A stretch of DNA of 13,318 nt from Actinomycetota bacterium (GTDB taxonomy: Bacteria; Actinomycetota; Actinomycetes; Nanopelagicales; Nanopelagicaceae), in NCBI GenBank assembly GCA_009702525.1, contig WLHW01000029.1, forward strand, positions 1-13,318, in the 5' to 3' direction. Shown here one piece after another: positions 6,862 through 13,213 of the stretch. A program made the translations under genes and the position numbers. The notes under the pieces are model-generated. The model was given only the letters and a program-made list of their open reading frames with translations, had not been told where the DNA came from and did not search any database. Within the stretch, counting starts at the first letter, position 1. The number at the start of each line of letters is the position of its first letter.

Positions 6862-7353
6862 ATGGTGCAGACAACCGGCGGATTTACTAGCCAGGGCTTA
6901 GCTCTAGAGGCTGCAACCCTTGTCCTTCCATCGCTATCCCAAGCCGAAGCAGTTGAGGTTGGCCAGATTGCACTGGCAATTGCAACGCAGCGCGCATTAC
7001 CAATCGCCATTGAGGTGCGATTAAAAGAGTGGATTGTTTTTCACGCATCCTTGCCGGGTTCTTCACCAACAAATGATTCGTGGATTGCGCGCAAAGCCCG
7101 AGTCGTGATGGCTACGAGTAAATCCACAATGTATGAAAGAGTTTTAGCCGAAGAAAAAGGCGTCGATTGGTATGTCGAGACAGGATTGCCGGAAGAGACG
7201 CACGCCATTCATGGTGGAGGCTTAGCATTGAATGTAAGCGGAGTGGGCTTTGTTGGTATTTTAATTATTAGTGGGTTACCACAAGTGGAAGATCATTTAC
7301 TAGGTGTTGAAATCATAACCGAGTTTCTTGCGCGCAAAGGTGAGCTCACATGA
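6862..7353 (+). CDS. UPF0303 / heme-degrading-domain (HbpS/GlcG-like) protein
   Basis: This 163-residue protein matches the UPF0303 pattern: VFHASLPG (59-66), NDSWIARKARVV (71-82), AIHGGGLAL (115-123) and SGLPQVEDH (137-145). Family length is about 160, so it is complete. The fold belongs to the HbpS/GlcG-like haem-degrading domain superfamily, but the biochemical role of UPF0303 members is poorly established and haem binding should not be assumed. It is the first gene of a four-gene operon: its TGA overlaps the ATG of the sugar kinase (ATGA at 7350-7353). That context points to a carbohydrate-related or ligand-binding role. A -10-like CACAAT (6849-6854) lies seven bases before ATG 6862 and there is no clear Shine-Dalgarno, so the transcript may be leaderless. 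Confidence 0.75.
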   Translation: MVQTTGGFTSQGLALEAATLVLPSLSQAEAVEVGQIALAIATQRALPIAIEVRLKEWIVFHASLPGSSPTNDSWIARKARVVMATSKSTMYERVLAEEKGVDWYVETGLPEETHAIHGGGLALNVSGVGFVGILIISGLPQVEDHLLGVEIITEFLARKGELT

Positions 7354-8246
7354 GTATCTGGGTATGTGGTGAGGTTCTGATTGATATTTTGCCGACCGGA
7401 CCAGTCGTTGGTGGCGGTCCAGCCAATACTGCAAAGGCGTTAGCACGACTTGGATATGACGTTGATTTTATTGATGGAATTTCAACCGATGCATTTGGTG
7501 TTAGCGCACGCAAAGAGTTATCAATGGACAACGTGGGTTTAGGACTGTGTAACTCAAGTGAGAAACCAACGTGTACGGCCATGGTGACGTTAGATTCACA
7601 TGGTGGGGCAAGCTATGAGTTTCTTATAGATGGCACAGCGACCTTTGATTTTGATAAAGCATGGCTACCAGATCCTGAACGGTTAAAGCCGTCGGTACTG
7701 CATATCGGAACACTAGTAACGGTTATTGAGCCATCGGCCAGTGTTCTCTATGACTGGGCAGTGCAGGTTGGAGAGTTTGCACCTATAGTCTTTGATCCCA
7801 ACATTCGTCCAAGTGTTATGGGCGACCGCGAAAAGTACTGCCAGGCCGCTGAAAAATGGGTGGGTATCGCATCGATTGTGAAAGTTAGCGATGAGGATAT
7901 CGCTTGGCTTTACCCAGATGAAAGCTTGGATGAAGTTGCACGACGGTGGATTTCTGGCGGCGTTAACTGTGTAGTTATTACGCGTGGAGCCCAGGGTCTG
8001 ATTGGTTATACCGACCATGGAGTAGAAGAGGTTGATGGGATTACGACCGAAGTAGTAGATACAGTTGGCGCAGGAGATACAGTCGGTGCAATTATTGTAG
8101 AAGGTGTCATTAAGCATTCAGTGGCTGGTCTAGTTGGTCATACACTCAATGCAGTTTTACATAGGGCAGCAGTAGCGGCTGCAATCACATGTTCACGTGC
8201 AGGTGCTCAACCTCCACGAATGCACGAATTAGTAATGGAGTCCTAA
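7350..8246 (+). CDS. PfkB-family carbohydrate kinase (fructokinase-like)
   Basis: This 298-residue ribokinase/PfkB-family kinase begins with WVCGEVLIDILP and has the first PfkB signature GGGPANTAKALARLG (21-35). The second signature DTVGAGDTVGA (237-247) holds the catalytic base D243 and the GAGD anion hole. The FDPNIRP stretch is typical of fructokinase and related sugar kinases. It would phosphorylate a hexose or amino/deoxy sugar with ATP in the cytoplasm. Fructose is the commonest substrate for this subgroup, but the sequence does not settle it. AAAGGTGAG (7336-7344) is a good Shine-Dalgarno, and the start overlaps the previous stop, so translation is coupled. It is followed by an overlapping epimerase gene (TAATG). 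Confidence 0.88.
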   Translation: MSIWVCGEVLIDILPTGPVVGGGPANTAKALARLGYDVDFIDGISTDAFGVSARKELSMDNVGLGLCNSSEKPTCTAMVTLDSHGGASYEFLIDGTATFDFDKAWLPDPERLKPSVLHIGTLVTVIEPSASVLYDWAVQVGEFAPIVFDPNIRPSVMGDREKYCQAAEKWVGIASIVKVSDEDIAWLYPDESLDEVARRWISGGVNCVVITRGAQGLIGYTDHGVEEVDGITTEVVDTVGAGDTVGAIIVEGVIKHSVAGLVGHTLNAVLHRAAVAAAITCSRAGAQPPRMHELVMES

Positions 8247-9019
8247 TGCAGTTCATAGATGATGCCGAGTTTCAGATTGCTATCGATGATGACAATGGCG
8301 GCCGAATCGTTTCGCTCAAGTGGCGAGATAATGAATTTGCTGTGCCTTTTCGCGGACAAGTCCATACTTCGGGTTGGTATTCGATGGCGCCTTGGGCTGG
8401 TCGCATTAACGAGGGTCTGATTACTAATGCAGCTGGAGAAAGTTTTCAGCTTCCTGCAACAATAGATCCGCCTCATGCACTGCATGGCTTTGGCCTTATA
8501 AGTTCTTGGCAAGAAATTGGCCCCGGCCGATCACTGTTGCACTTACCGGCGCCCTATAACGGAGCAACGGTCGAACAGAGAATTGAAGTTTTAGATGACG
8601 CAGTACGGTGGTCGTTGGAATATGACGCTAACGGTTGCGACTTACCAGTATGGATGGGAATGCATCCGTGGTTTGCACGCGATTTAGATCGCGGCGGAAG
8701 TGCTGAAGTTGAGTTTGAAGCCACGGAGATGTTGATTCGCAACAGCGAAGGGATTCCAACGGGTGAGCGTAGTAAGCCGACTCCTCAGCCTTGGGATGAT
8801 GCTTTTACCGGCATAAAAGGCACCCCTGCAGTGGTTTGGGAGGATGTTGCCCGCATATCTATTGAGTCCGATGCGCCTTGGTGGGTCGTATTTACTGAAG
8901 ACAGTGAAGGCGTGTGCATTGAACCTCAGACCGCACCACCTGATGCGCAGAATTTAGGAATCACTGGTGAGGATTACATAGAGGCCTTATTCGTTTTCGA
9001 GCGTTTGGATATGGATTAA
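8246..9019 (+). CDS. Aldose 1-epimerase (GalM/mutarotase family)
   Basis: This 257-residue protein spans the beta-sandwich GalM fold. Active-site candidates are R53 (in MAPWAGRI), H80 (HALHGFG), H140 as general acid (GMHPWF) and E226 as general base (CIEPQTAPPDA). The family interconverts alpha and beta anomers of aldoses, feeding kinases and dehydrogenases. The ATG at 8246 shares its A with the TAA stop of the kinase, and GGAG at 8237-8240 precedes it by five bases. A longer frame from 8189 would run deep into the kinase gene and is rejected. The pairing with a PfkB kinase suggests that both handle the same imported sugar. The anomeric substrate cannot be told from sequence alone. Confidence 0.88.
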   Translation: MQFIDDAEFQIAIDDDNGGRIVSLKWRDNEFAVPFRGQVHTSGWYSMAPWAGRINEGLITNAAGESFQLPATIDPPHALHGFGLISSWQEIGPGRSLLHLPAPYNGATVEQRIEVLDDAVRWSLEYDANGCDLPVWMGMHPWFARDLDRGGSAEVEFEATEMLIRNSEGIPTGERSKPTPQPWDDAFTGIKGTPAVVWEDVARISIESDAPWWVVFTEDSEGVCIEPQTAPPDAQNLGITGEDYIEALFVFERLDMD

Positions 9020-9021
9020 CA

Positions 9022-10371
9022 ATGATTAATCGCACGCATTTAGCACAGCTACGTTCAGTCGAAGATGCTCGCTTTTTAGCGTTACATCCTAAGAGCGGTG
9101 CACTCTTCGAAGCTGGAAAGAAAAATATGCCTGGCGGTGTACCTATGTCATGGATGGCCAAGTGGCCCGGTGCTTATCCAGTTTTTGTTGAGAATGCTAA
9201 AGGTGCGCGCTTTACTGACGTTGATGGAAATACCTATATTGATTTTTGTTTAGGTGATACCGGATCAATGACCGGCCACTCACCCGATGCAACGGTCGCT
9301 GCGATTCGAGAACAAGTTGGCAAGGGAATTACTGCCATGTTACCTACTGCAGATGCAGCGATTGTTTCGGGCGAGCTAGCCCGTCGCTTTGGTTTACCTC
9401 TGTGGCAGTTCACAGTGTCGGCCACCGATGCTAATCGCCATGTGATTCGTTATTCACGAATGATTACTGGCCGTTCGAAGATTGTCGTCATCGATCGTTG
9501 TTATCACGGCAGCGTTGATGAAACTTTTGCAACGTTTGATTCAGATGGAAATACCGTAGCCCGTGAAGGAAATATCGGCGCGCCAGTTGCACTTGATGTC
9601 ACTACCCGCGTAGTTGAGTTCAACGATATTTCAGGTATGGAAAAAGCTTTAGCACATGGTGATGTTGCAGCGATTTTGATGGAACCTGCGATGACTAATG
9701 TTGGAATTGTTCTACCCCACGCTGGTTATTTAGAGGCCGTTCAGGCTTTAGCTAAAAATTATGGAACCATTTTAATTATCGACGAGACCCATACGATTTC
9801 AGTTGGCCCCGGTGGAATGACCGCCGACCGTGGATTAAAGCCGGATTTCCTGACTATTGGTAAAGCTATCGCCGGTGGAATTCCTACTGGAACTTTTGGA
9901 ATGACGCACGAGATCGCTGATTCAATTAAAAAAATGGTTGAACTAGAGATCATCGACACTGGCGGAATCGGTGGCACTTTGGCTGGTAACGCACTATCGC
10001 TTGCTTCTATGCGCGCCACATTGACTCAAGTTTTAACACAAGAGAACTTTGATCGGATGATTGATTTAGGTACGCGCTGGTCTGATGGCGTAGATGCTGC
10101 GATACAAGAGTTTGATTTACCGTGGACGTGTAATCGTTTAGGTGCACGTGGTGAATATATGTTTGGCAAGACCGCTCCGGTTACTGGGGCCGATGCGAAT
10201 AATGCCGGAGACTTTGAACTAGAGCAGTACATACATCTGCGTATGCTCAACGATGGTTTTTTGATTACGCCTTTTCACAATATGGCTTTGATGTGTCCTG
10301 ATACAACGGCGGCCGATGTAGATGCGCATACTCATGCATTTCGTGTTATGTGCGCCGAACTTGTTTCTTAA
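9022..10371 (+). CDS. Class III PLP-dependent aminotransferase (glutamate-1-semialdehyde/aspartate-aminotransferase-family type)
   Basis: This 449-residue fold-type I enzyme has the PLP Lys281 in IGKAIAGGIPTG (279-290) and the cofactor-ring aspartate D254 in IIDETHTISVGPGG (252-265). CYHGS (160-164) resembles the PLP-phosphate/substrate region, and the N-terminal MPGGVP motif is shared with glutamate-1-semialdehyde aminomutases and beta-amino acid aminotransferases. The usual SGTEAN box is changed to SATDAN (133-138), followed by RHVIRYSR. This places it in a divergent subgroup, so a specific substrate should not be assigned. It is the last gene of the sugar operon, starting two bases after the epimerase stop. 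With a kinase and epimerase it could act on an amino sugar derivative, a keto sugar or a beta-amino acid. A hairpin follows its stop by five bases. Confidence 0.85.
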   Translation: MINRTHLAQLRSVEDARFLALHPKSGALFEAGKKNMPGGVPMSWMAKWPGAYPVFVENAKGARFTDVDGNTYIDFCLGDTGSMTGHSPDATVAAIREQVGKGITAMLPTADAAIVSGELARRFGLPLWQFTVSATDANRHVIRYSRMITGRSKIVVIDRCYHGSVDETFATFDSDGNTVAREGNIGAPVALDVTTRVVEFNDISGMEKALAHGDVAAILMEPAMTNVGIVLPHAGYLEAVQALAKNYGTILIIDETHTISVGPGGMTADRGLKPDFLTIGKAIAGGIPTGTFGMTHEIADSIKKMVELEIIDTGGIGGTLAGNALSLASMRATLTQVLTQENFDRMIDLGTRWSDGVDAAIQEFDLPWTCNRLGARGEYMFGKTAPVTGADANNAGDFELEQYIHLRMLNDGFLITPFHNMALMCPDTTAADVDAHTHAFRVMCAELVS

Positions 10372-10376
10372 AGACG

Positions 10377-10422
10377 AAGGCCCAAGCGATATAGCTTTCG
10401 CTAGGGATCTCTCTTGGGCTTT
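10377..10422 (+). terminator. Long hairpin after the aminotransferase gene (weak intrinsic terminator or structured RNA)
   Basis: AAGGCCCAAG (10377-10386) pairs with CTTGGGCTTT (10413-10422): ten pairs including one G-U. Inside, GAT/ATC and TAGC/GCTA around a TTTC loop continue the stem. Only three Ts follow before GAATAAAT, so termination would be weak. It starts five bases after the stop codon, which fits a terminator. It also lies about 85 bases upstream of an Abi/HEPN-like gene, so a structured RNA is an alternative. Confidence 0.5.
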
Positions 10423-10506
10423 GAATAAATAGTACCTGGGCGCGCTGACATATTCAAGTGTGTATAACTCGCTTTAGGTGTCAGTTGTTCACTTCACAAT
10501 CTCTTT
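10423..10506 (+). promoter_or_regulatory. Leader/promoter region of the HEPN/Abi-like gene
   Basis: Two -10 candidates are present. TATAAC (10463-10468) would give a leader of about 32 bases. CACAAT (10495-10500) lies six bases before ATG 10507 and would be leaderless. An inverted repeat CTGACA (10445-10450) / TGTCAG (10479-10484) flanks the first candidate with a 28-base loop. It could be an operator or fold in RNA. No clear -35 or Shine-Dalgarno was seen. Confidence 0.4.
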
Positions 10507-11010
10507 ATGGCCACTATGGACGATTACTTAGAGATACATAAGCAATTCGAATTCTCCTATTTACTTATTGGTTTACTTGAAGTACATCTGCGGCAACGAA
10601 TTCCGCTTACTCTGGGTAAGAACTACGCGAGTGACCACCCACATTGGTATTCGCATCTGCCACTAAACGAACGAGGCCAGAAATCACTAACTGTGGCACT
10701 ACAGATGAGCAGAAACTCTCCTGAAAATTACTTGCCGCTCTCATTTTGGCGTTTCTTACTGAGTAATAAGAATTATGGATCGCTGTGGCTTCCTAGTCTG
10801 CATGCTATTTTTCCAGAGATATCCTCTCCAAAGCGGATGAATATCTTTAGAACTATTGATAAGAATATGGATACAGCGTTGCGATTAAGAAATAATGTTG
10901 CCCATTTTAATTTTGATGCTCTAAAGAATATGCAGTACTCCCAAGAGCGAGTTAAATGGTTGCTTCTCAATCTAGGGGTAGAAAGCCGTTTCTTGGATCA
11001 CCCACTTTAA
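10507..11010 (+). CDS. HEPN/Abi-like protein with RX4H ribonuclease motif (putative defence gene)
   Basis: This 167-residue, all-helical, soluble protein has the layout of the Abi_2/Abi-like HEPN family. The N-terminal helix LLIGLLEVHLRQRIPLTL (19-36) corresponds to the LExxLRN-type helix. LPLSFWRFLLS (76-86) and LWLPSLHAIFP (93-103) follow. Near the C-terminus is LRLRNNVAHF (125-134), containing R128 and H133 in the RX4H arrangement of HEPN ribonucleases. In the family these proteins act in abortive infection or as RNA-cleaving toxins, some with a small RNA partner. No antitoxin protein gene is adjacent, and the gene stands alone between an operon hairpin and a secreted-protein gene. It is shorter than many Abi_2 proteins (about 200-300 residues) but has no frameshift. 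Activity is inferred, not shown. Confidence 0.7.
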   Translation: MATMDDYLEIHKQFEFSYLLIGLLEVHLRQRIPLTLGKNYASDHPHWYSHLPLNERGQKSLTVALQMSRNSPENYLPLSFWRFLLSNKNYGSLWLPSLHAIFPEISSPKRMNIFRTIDKNMDTALRLRNNVAHFNFDALKNMQYSQERVKWLLLNLGVESRFLDHPL

Positions 11011-11054
11011 TTGCGTAGGCAGTTTGAGAACTCACAGGGAACCCACAGAGCTGA

Positions 11055-11128
11055 TTGTGGATTGACACAGAGATATCTTCTATCTTTCAGGTAACCGCAC
11101 AACGGTGTGGCAGTTAGAGGGGGTTGAC
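11055..11128 (+). promoter_or_regulatory. Putative promoter and Shine-Dalgarno of the small Ala-rich secreted protein
   Basis: A consensus TTGACA lies at 11062-11067, and the tandem TATCTT at 11074-11079 and 11081-11086 offers -10 candidates. The spacing (6 or 13 bases) is too short for a standard pair, so the assignment is weak. A strong Shine-Dalgarno GAGGGGG (11117-11123) sits five bases before GTG 11129 and fixes that start over the in-frame GTG at 11105. Confidence 0.4.
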
Positions 11129-11491
11129 GTGAAGGCATTAACGAGAAGCATTGCAGCTGCATCAATGGCTGGAATCTTTGTACTTGCAGGCGTATCGGGA
11201 GCATCTGCTGATGCAACTGCACCGGTTGTAAAGAAAGTTGCACTAACTCCAGAACAAAAAGCCGCCTTCCAAGCCGCTAAAGCTGCTTTCCAGGCTGCAC
11301 GCACTGCGCGTCACGCCGCATTCGAAACAGCTAAGAGCACTTTCGCTAACGCAAAAACTGCACGAGATGCAGCGATTGCAGCAGCGACAACTAAAGATGC
11401 ACGGATTGCTGCACGTACAACATTTAAATCAGTGGTTACTAGTATGAAGGCTAGTATCCCTGTGAAACCTGTACCACCTGTTCGACCATAG
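11129..11491 (+). CDS. Small secreted Ala/Lys-rich helical protein of unknown function
   Basis: From GTG 11129 the product has 120 residues. A classical signal peptide (residues 1-27: KALTR, then a hydrophobic core, then GASA before Asp28) would release a mature protein of about 93 residues. The mature part is Ala-rich with regularly spaced Lys/Arg and Phe. It includes a tandem heptad, AAFQAAK (45-51) and AAFQAAR (52-58), and similar units to about residue 100, predicting a long amphipathic or coiled-coil helix. The tail is proline- and valine-rich (KPVPPVRP). No enzyme motif or cysteine is seen. I do not recognise a characterised family. It is a single-gene unit between its own promoter region and a strong terminator. 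A role at the cell surface (structural, or binding nucleic acid or polyanion through its positive charge) is possible but unsupported. Confidence 0.75.
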   Translation: MKALTRSIAAASMAGIFVLAGVSGASADATAPVVKKVALTPEQKAAFQAAKAAFQAARTARHAAFETAKSTFANAKTARDAAIAAATTKDARIAARTTFKSVVTSMKASIPVKPVPPVRP

Positions 11492-11505
11492 TAAAGGGAT
11501 GCAGA

Positions 11506-11540
11506 AAGAAAAGGAGCCGGTTCCCCTGGCTCCTTTTTTA
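11506..11540. terminator. Strong bidirectional rho-independent terminator
   Basis: AAGGAGCC (11511-11518) pairs with GGCTCCTT (11528-11535) around a nine-base loop. Extra A/T pairs extend the base, and a run of six Ts follows on the plus strand. On the minus strand the stem is followed by TTTTCTTTC. It lies between two converging genes, 16 bases from the minus-strand stop, and can serve both. Confidence 0.9.
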
Positions 11541-11550
11541 TTTCCCGCGT

Positions 11551-12024
11551 TTAATTAAACCCAAGCGCTTCGTAGAGTTTTAAACCTTTTACATTATCGG
11601 CATCTACATACAGCATCGCTTCTCGGATCCCTTTACTGAATAGATAGTTCATAGCTGCAATAGAGACTGCGCGGCCAATGCCATGGCCCATGTAATCAGG
11701 GTCAACTCCAACAACAAATAACTCACCAACAGGGGCTTGATTAACAAGGTCATGGTGAATCTTGGTCCAACATGTGCCGACTAAGTGGCCATTTTCAACG
11801 GCGATAAAAAAACCATCTGCATCAAACCAGGATTCAGCCATTCGATTTTCTAAATCTTGCATAACCCAATTACCTTGATCAGGATGATTGATAAAGACTT
11901 TATTATTGAGCTCTAACCACGCTTGTTTATGTAGAGATGGATTAAAGGTTTCAATAGAAAAGCCATGATCAGTATCGGGAATTCGCCCCTGCAGGGTGCG
12001 GTGGATCTTTAAAATATGACGCAT
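11551..12024 (-). CDS. mshD: Single-domain MshD-like GNAT acetyltransferase (mycothiol synthase C-terminal-half homologue)
   Basis: This 157-residue protein aligns with the C-terminal catalytic GNAT domain of mycothiol synthase. It has NHPDQGNW (46-53), SWFDADGFFIA (65-75), WTKIH (86-90), GELFVVGVDP (100-109) with the acidic E101, the acetyl-CoA loop YMGHGIGRA (111-119), LYVDADN (138-144) and YEALGF (151-156). MshD acetylates Cys-GlcN-Ins to mycothiol. Known MshD proteins are about 300 residues with two GNAT domains. Here the N-terminal domain is absent, because the start lies two bases after the glnR stop, and the protein stops right after LGFN, without the final strand seen in other MshD. 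The other frames downstream show no continuation, so a simple frameshift is unlikely. It is cotranscribed with glnR, an arrangement known from mycobacteria. It could be a minimal MshD or another small-thiol or amine acetyltransferase. Confidence 0.75.
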   Translation of the reverse strand: MRHILKIHRTLQGRIPDTDHGFSIETFNPSLHKQAWLELNNKVFINHPDQGNWVMQDLENRMAESWFDADGFFIAVENGHLVGTCWTKIHHDLVNQAPVGELFVVGVDPDYMGHGIGRAVSIAAMNYLFSKGIREAMLYVDADNVKGLKLYEALGFN

Positions 12025-12026
12025 GA

Positions 12027-12740
12027 TTAAACGCGTTCGTTAATAGAGCTCTCTTTGCCACCTGATGGCATCGTGAATCGATATCCAACGTTGCGAACAG
12101 TTCCGATGATTGCTTCGAACTCTGGACCTAGTTTTGAACGTAAGCGACGAATATGCACATCTACCGTTCGAGTACCACCAAAATAGTCATAGCCCCAGAT
12201 TTCTTGCAACAGCTGAGCGCGAGTAAATACACGTCCTGGGTGCTGAGCTAAATACTTTAACAATTCAAACTCTTTAAAAGTTAAATCTAAAACATTTCCC
12301 TTAAGTCGCGCGGTGTACGTTGATTCATCGATTGCAACATCGCCGCTGCGAATCTCACCTGAATGTGGATCACTACTTGCTATTGCTGCCAAATGTTTGC
12401 CAACTGCGATACGAATTCGCGCATCTACTTCGGCAGGTCCTGCAGTATCAAGGATGACATCATCGATTCCCCACTCAGCACTGACTGCAGATAAACCACC
12501 TTCAGTTGCAATGACGATGATGGGGCAGCCAAGACCTGTAGTTGTTAAGAGTCGTGTTAATGATTTCGCAGAAGGTAGATCCCGGCGTGCATCGACGAGA
12601 ATGACATCGACATCTGGAACATCTACAAGAACGCTAGCTTCAGCGGGCAAGATACGAACCTGATGCGCAAGCAAACCGAGCGCGGGCAGAACTTCCGCGC
12701 TGGCGCCAGACGTATTCGTAAGTAGCAAGACCTTGGCCAT
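12027..12740 (-). CDS. glnR: GlnR-type orphan OmpR-family response regulator
   Basis: This 237-residue protein has an atypical receiver (about 1-115) and a winged-helix OmpR-type DNA-binding domain (about 140-225). The receiver reads LLLTN, LPALGLL, DVILVDARRDLP (Asp50), ATEGGLSAV and WGIDDVILDTAGPAE. The DNA-binding domain has LTFKEFELLKYLAQHPGR, WGYDYFGGTRTVDVHIRRLR and TVRNVGYRF. These stretches closely match actinobacterial GlnR, the global regulator of nitrogen assimilation (glnA, amtB and others), which works as a dimer without canonical phosphorylation. The start is ATG 12740 rather than TTG 12746, because TAGTCT (complement of 12747-12752) lies six bases before it and this numbering puts the aspartate at 50. 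The mshD-like gene follows two bases after its stop. It is transcribed divergently from the Fur-family gene. Confidence 0.9.
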   Translation of the reverse strand: MAKVLLLTNTSGASAEVLPALGLLAHQVRILPAEASVLVDVPDVDVILVDARRDLPSAKSLTRLLTTTGLGCPIIVIATEGGLSAVSAEWGIDDVILDTAGPAEVDARIRIAVGKHLAAIASSDPHSGEIRSGDVAIDESTYTARLKGNVLDLTFKEFELLKYLAQHPGRVFTRAQLLQEIWGYDYFGGTRTVDVHIRRLRSKLGPEFEAIIGTVRNVGYRFTMPSGGKESSINERV

Positions 12741-12776
12741 TGGCAAAGACTACCCCTGCGAAAACAATGCTTCCAA
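12741..12776 (-). promoter_or_regulatory. glnR promoter (TTGGAA-18-TAGTCT), leaderless
   Basis: On the minus strand TTGGAA (complement of 12771-12776) is separated by 18 bases from TAGTCT (complement of 12747-12752). Six bases then lead to ATG 12740. This is the best two-box promoter in the window and predicts a leaderless transcript. Confidence 0.55.
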
Positions 12777-12796
12777 TCGCGCTACGGGCTATGGCC

Positions 12797-12808
12797 TAAG
12801 GTATGAAC
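12797..12808 (+). promoter_or_regulatory. -10-like TAAGGT of the Fur-family gene; favours start 12809
   Basis: TAAGGT (12797-12802) is six bases before ATG 12809. An in-frame ATG at 12803 lies in the spacer and would be outside a leaderless message. The stretch TAAGGTAT-N4-ATG mirrors those at 2481 and 3252. No Shine-Dalgarno is visible. Confidence 0.5.
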
Positions 12809-13213
12809 ATGGCCGACAAGCACGAACTCCGCGAAAAGGGCTTACGCCTTACGCCTCAGCGCGAACTTGTGTTAGCTGCAGTTCGCGAGCTTGGACATTC
12901 AACCCCTGAAGAAGTTGCCGAGAAAGTGCGCACGACTCATCCAGGTATCAATCTTTCAACGGTCTATCGCAACTTAGAGACACTTGAAAATGTGGGCCTT
13001 GTTCAACATACGCACTTAGGACACGGTGGTGCGACCTACCATGCCGCTGAAGAGTTAACACATCTGCATTTAGTGTGTGGAAAGTGTGCAAGCGTTGGCG
13101 ATGCCCCTATTGAAGTTGCCGCTAACTTTGTAAATACTTTGGCCGATGACTATGGCTTTAAAACCGACGTTACACACTTTGCGGTGTATGGAACGTGCCT
13201 GAACTGCCAATGA
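12809..13213 (+). CDS. Fur-family metalloregulator (possibly nickel-responsive Nur-like)
   Basis: From ATG 12809 the protein has 134 residues, a normal Fur length. The N-terminal winged helix (about 1-80) includes LRLTPQRELVLAAV and the recognition helix INLSTVYRNLETLE (47-60). The C-terminal dimerisation domain has HLHLVCGKC (85-93) and a second CxxC, TCLNC (129-133), forming the usual structural four-Cys zinc site (C90, C93, C130, C133). Histidines at 30, 67, 69, 85, 87 and 123 match, with a constant offset of three, residues I recall as metal ligands of Streptomyces Nur (33, 70, 72, 88, 90, 126). Nur His86 would be Leu83 here. Metal specificity is therefore suggested, not proven; Zur or Fur remain possible. 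It is divergent from glnR and translationally coupled (ATGA) to the downstream YgfZ-like gene. Confidence 0.85.
   Translation: MADKHELREKGLRLTPQRELVLAAVRELGHSTPEEVAEKVRTTHPGINLSTVYRNLETLENVGLVQHTHLGHGGATYHAAEELTHLHLVCGKCASVGDAPIEVAANFVNTLADDYGFKTDVTHFAVYGTCLNCQ

Noticed and set aside
7713..8117. 134-codon minus-strand open frame inside the sugar kinase gene
   Set aside because: It lies wholly opposite conserved PfkB motifs and shows no recognisable domain or start signals.
8189..8245. Upstream in-frame extension of the epimerase
   Set aside because: It would overlap the kinase by 58 bases and adds non-family residues; ATG 8246 has a Shine-Dalgarno and a TAATG junction.
11043..11060. CCACA/TGTGG inverted repeat upstream of the secreted-protein gene
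   Set aside because: A five-base stem with an eight-base loop is short enough to be chance and has no second copy.
11062..11086. TTGACA with TATCTT as a standard promoter pair
   Set aside because: Spacing of 6 or 13 bases is too short for a normal sigma-70-type promoter, so it is listed only as a weak candidate.
11105..11128. GTG start at 11105 for the Ala-rich secreted protein
   Set aside because: It would put acidic and polar residues before the signal peptide; GTG 11129 has GAGGGGG five bases upstream and begins a normal signal peptide.
12313..12663. 116-codon plus-strand open frame opposite glnR
   Set aside because: It is the antisense of highly conserved GlnR coding sequence, with no recognisable product.
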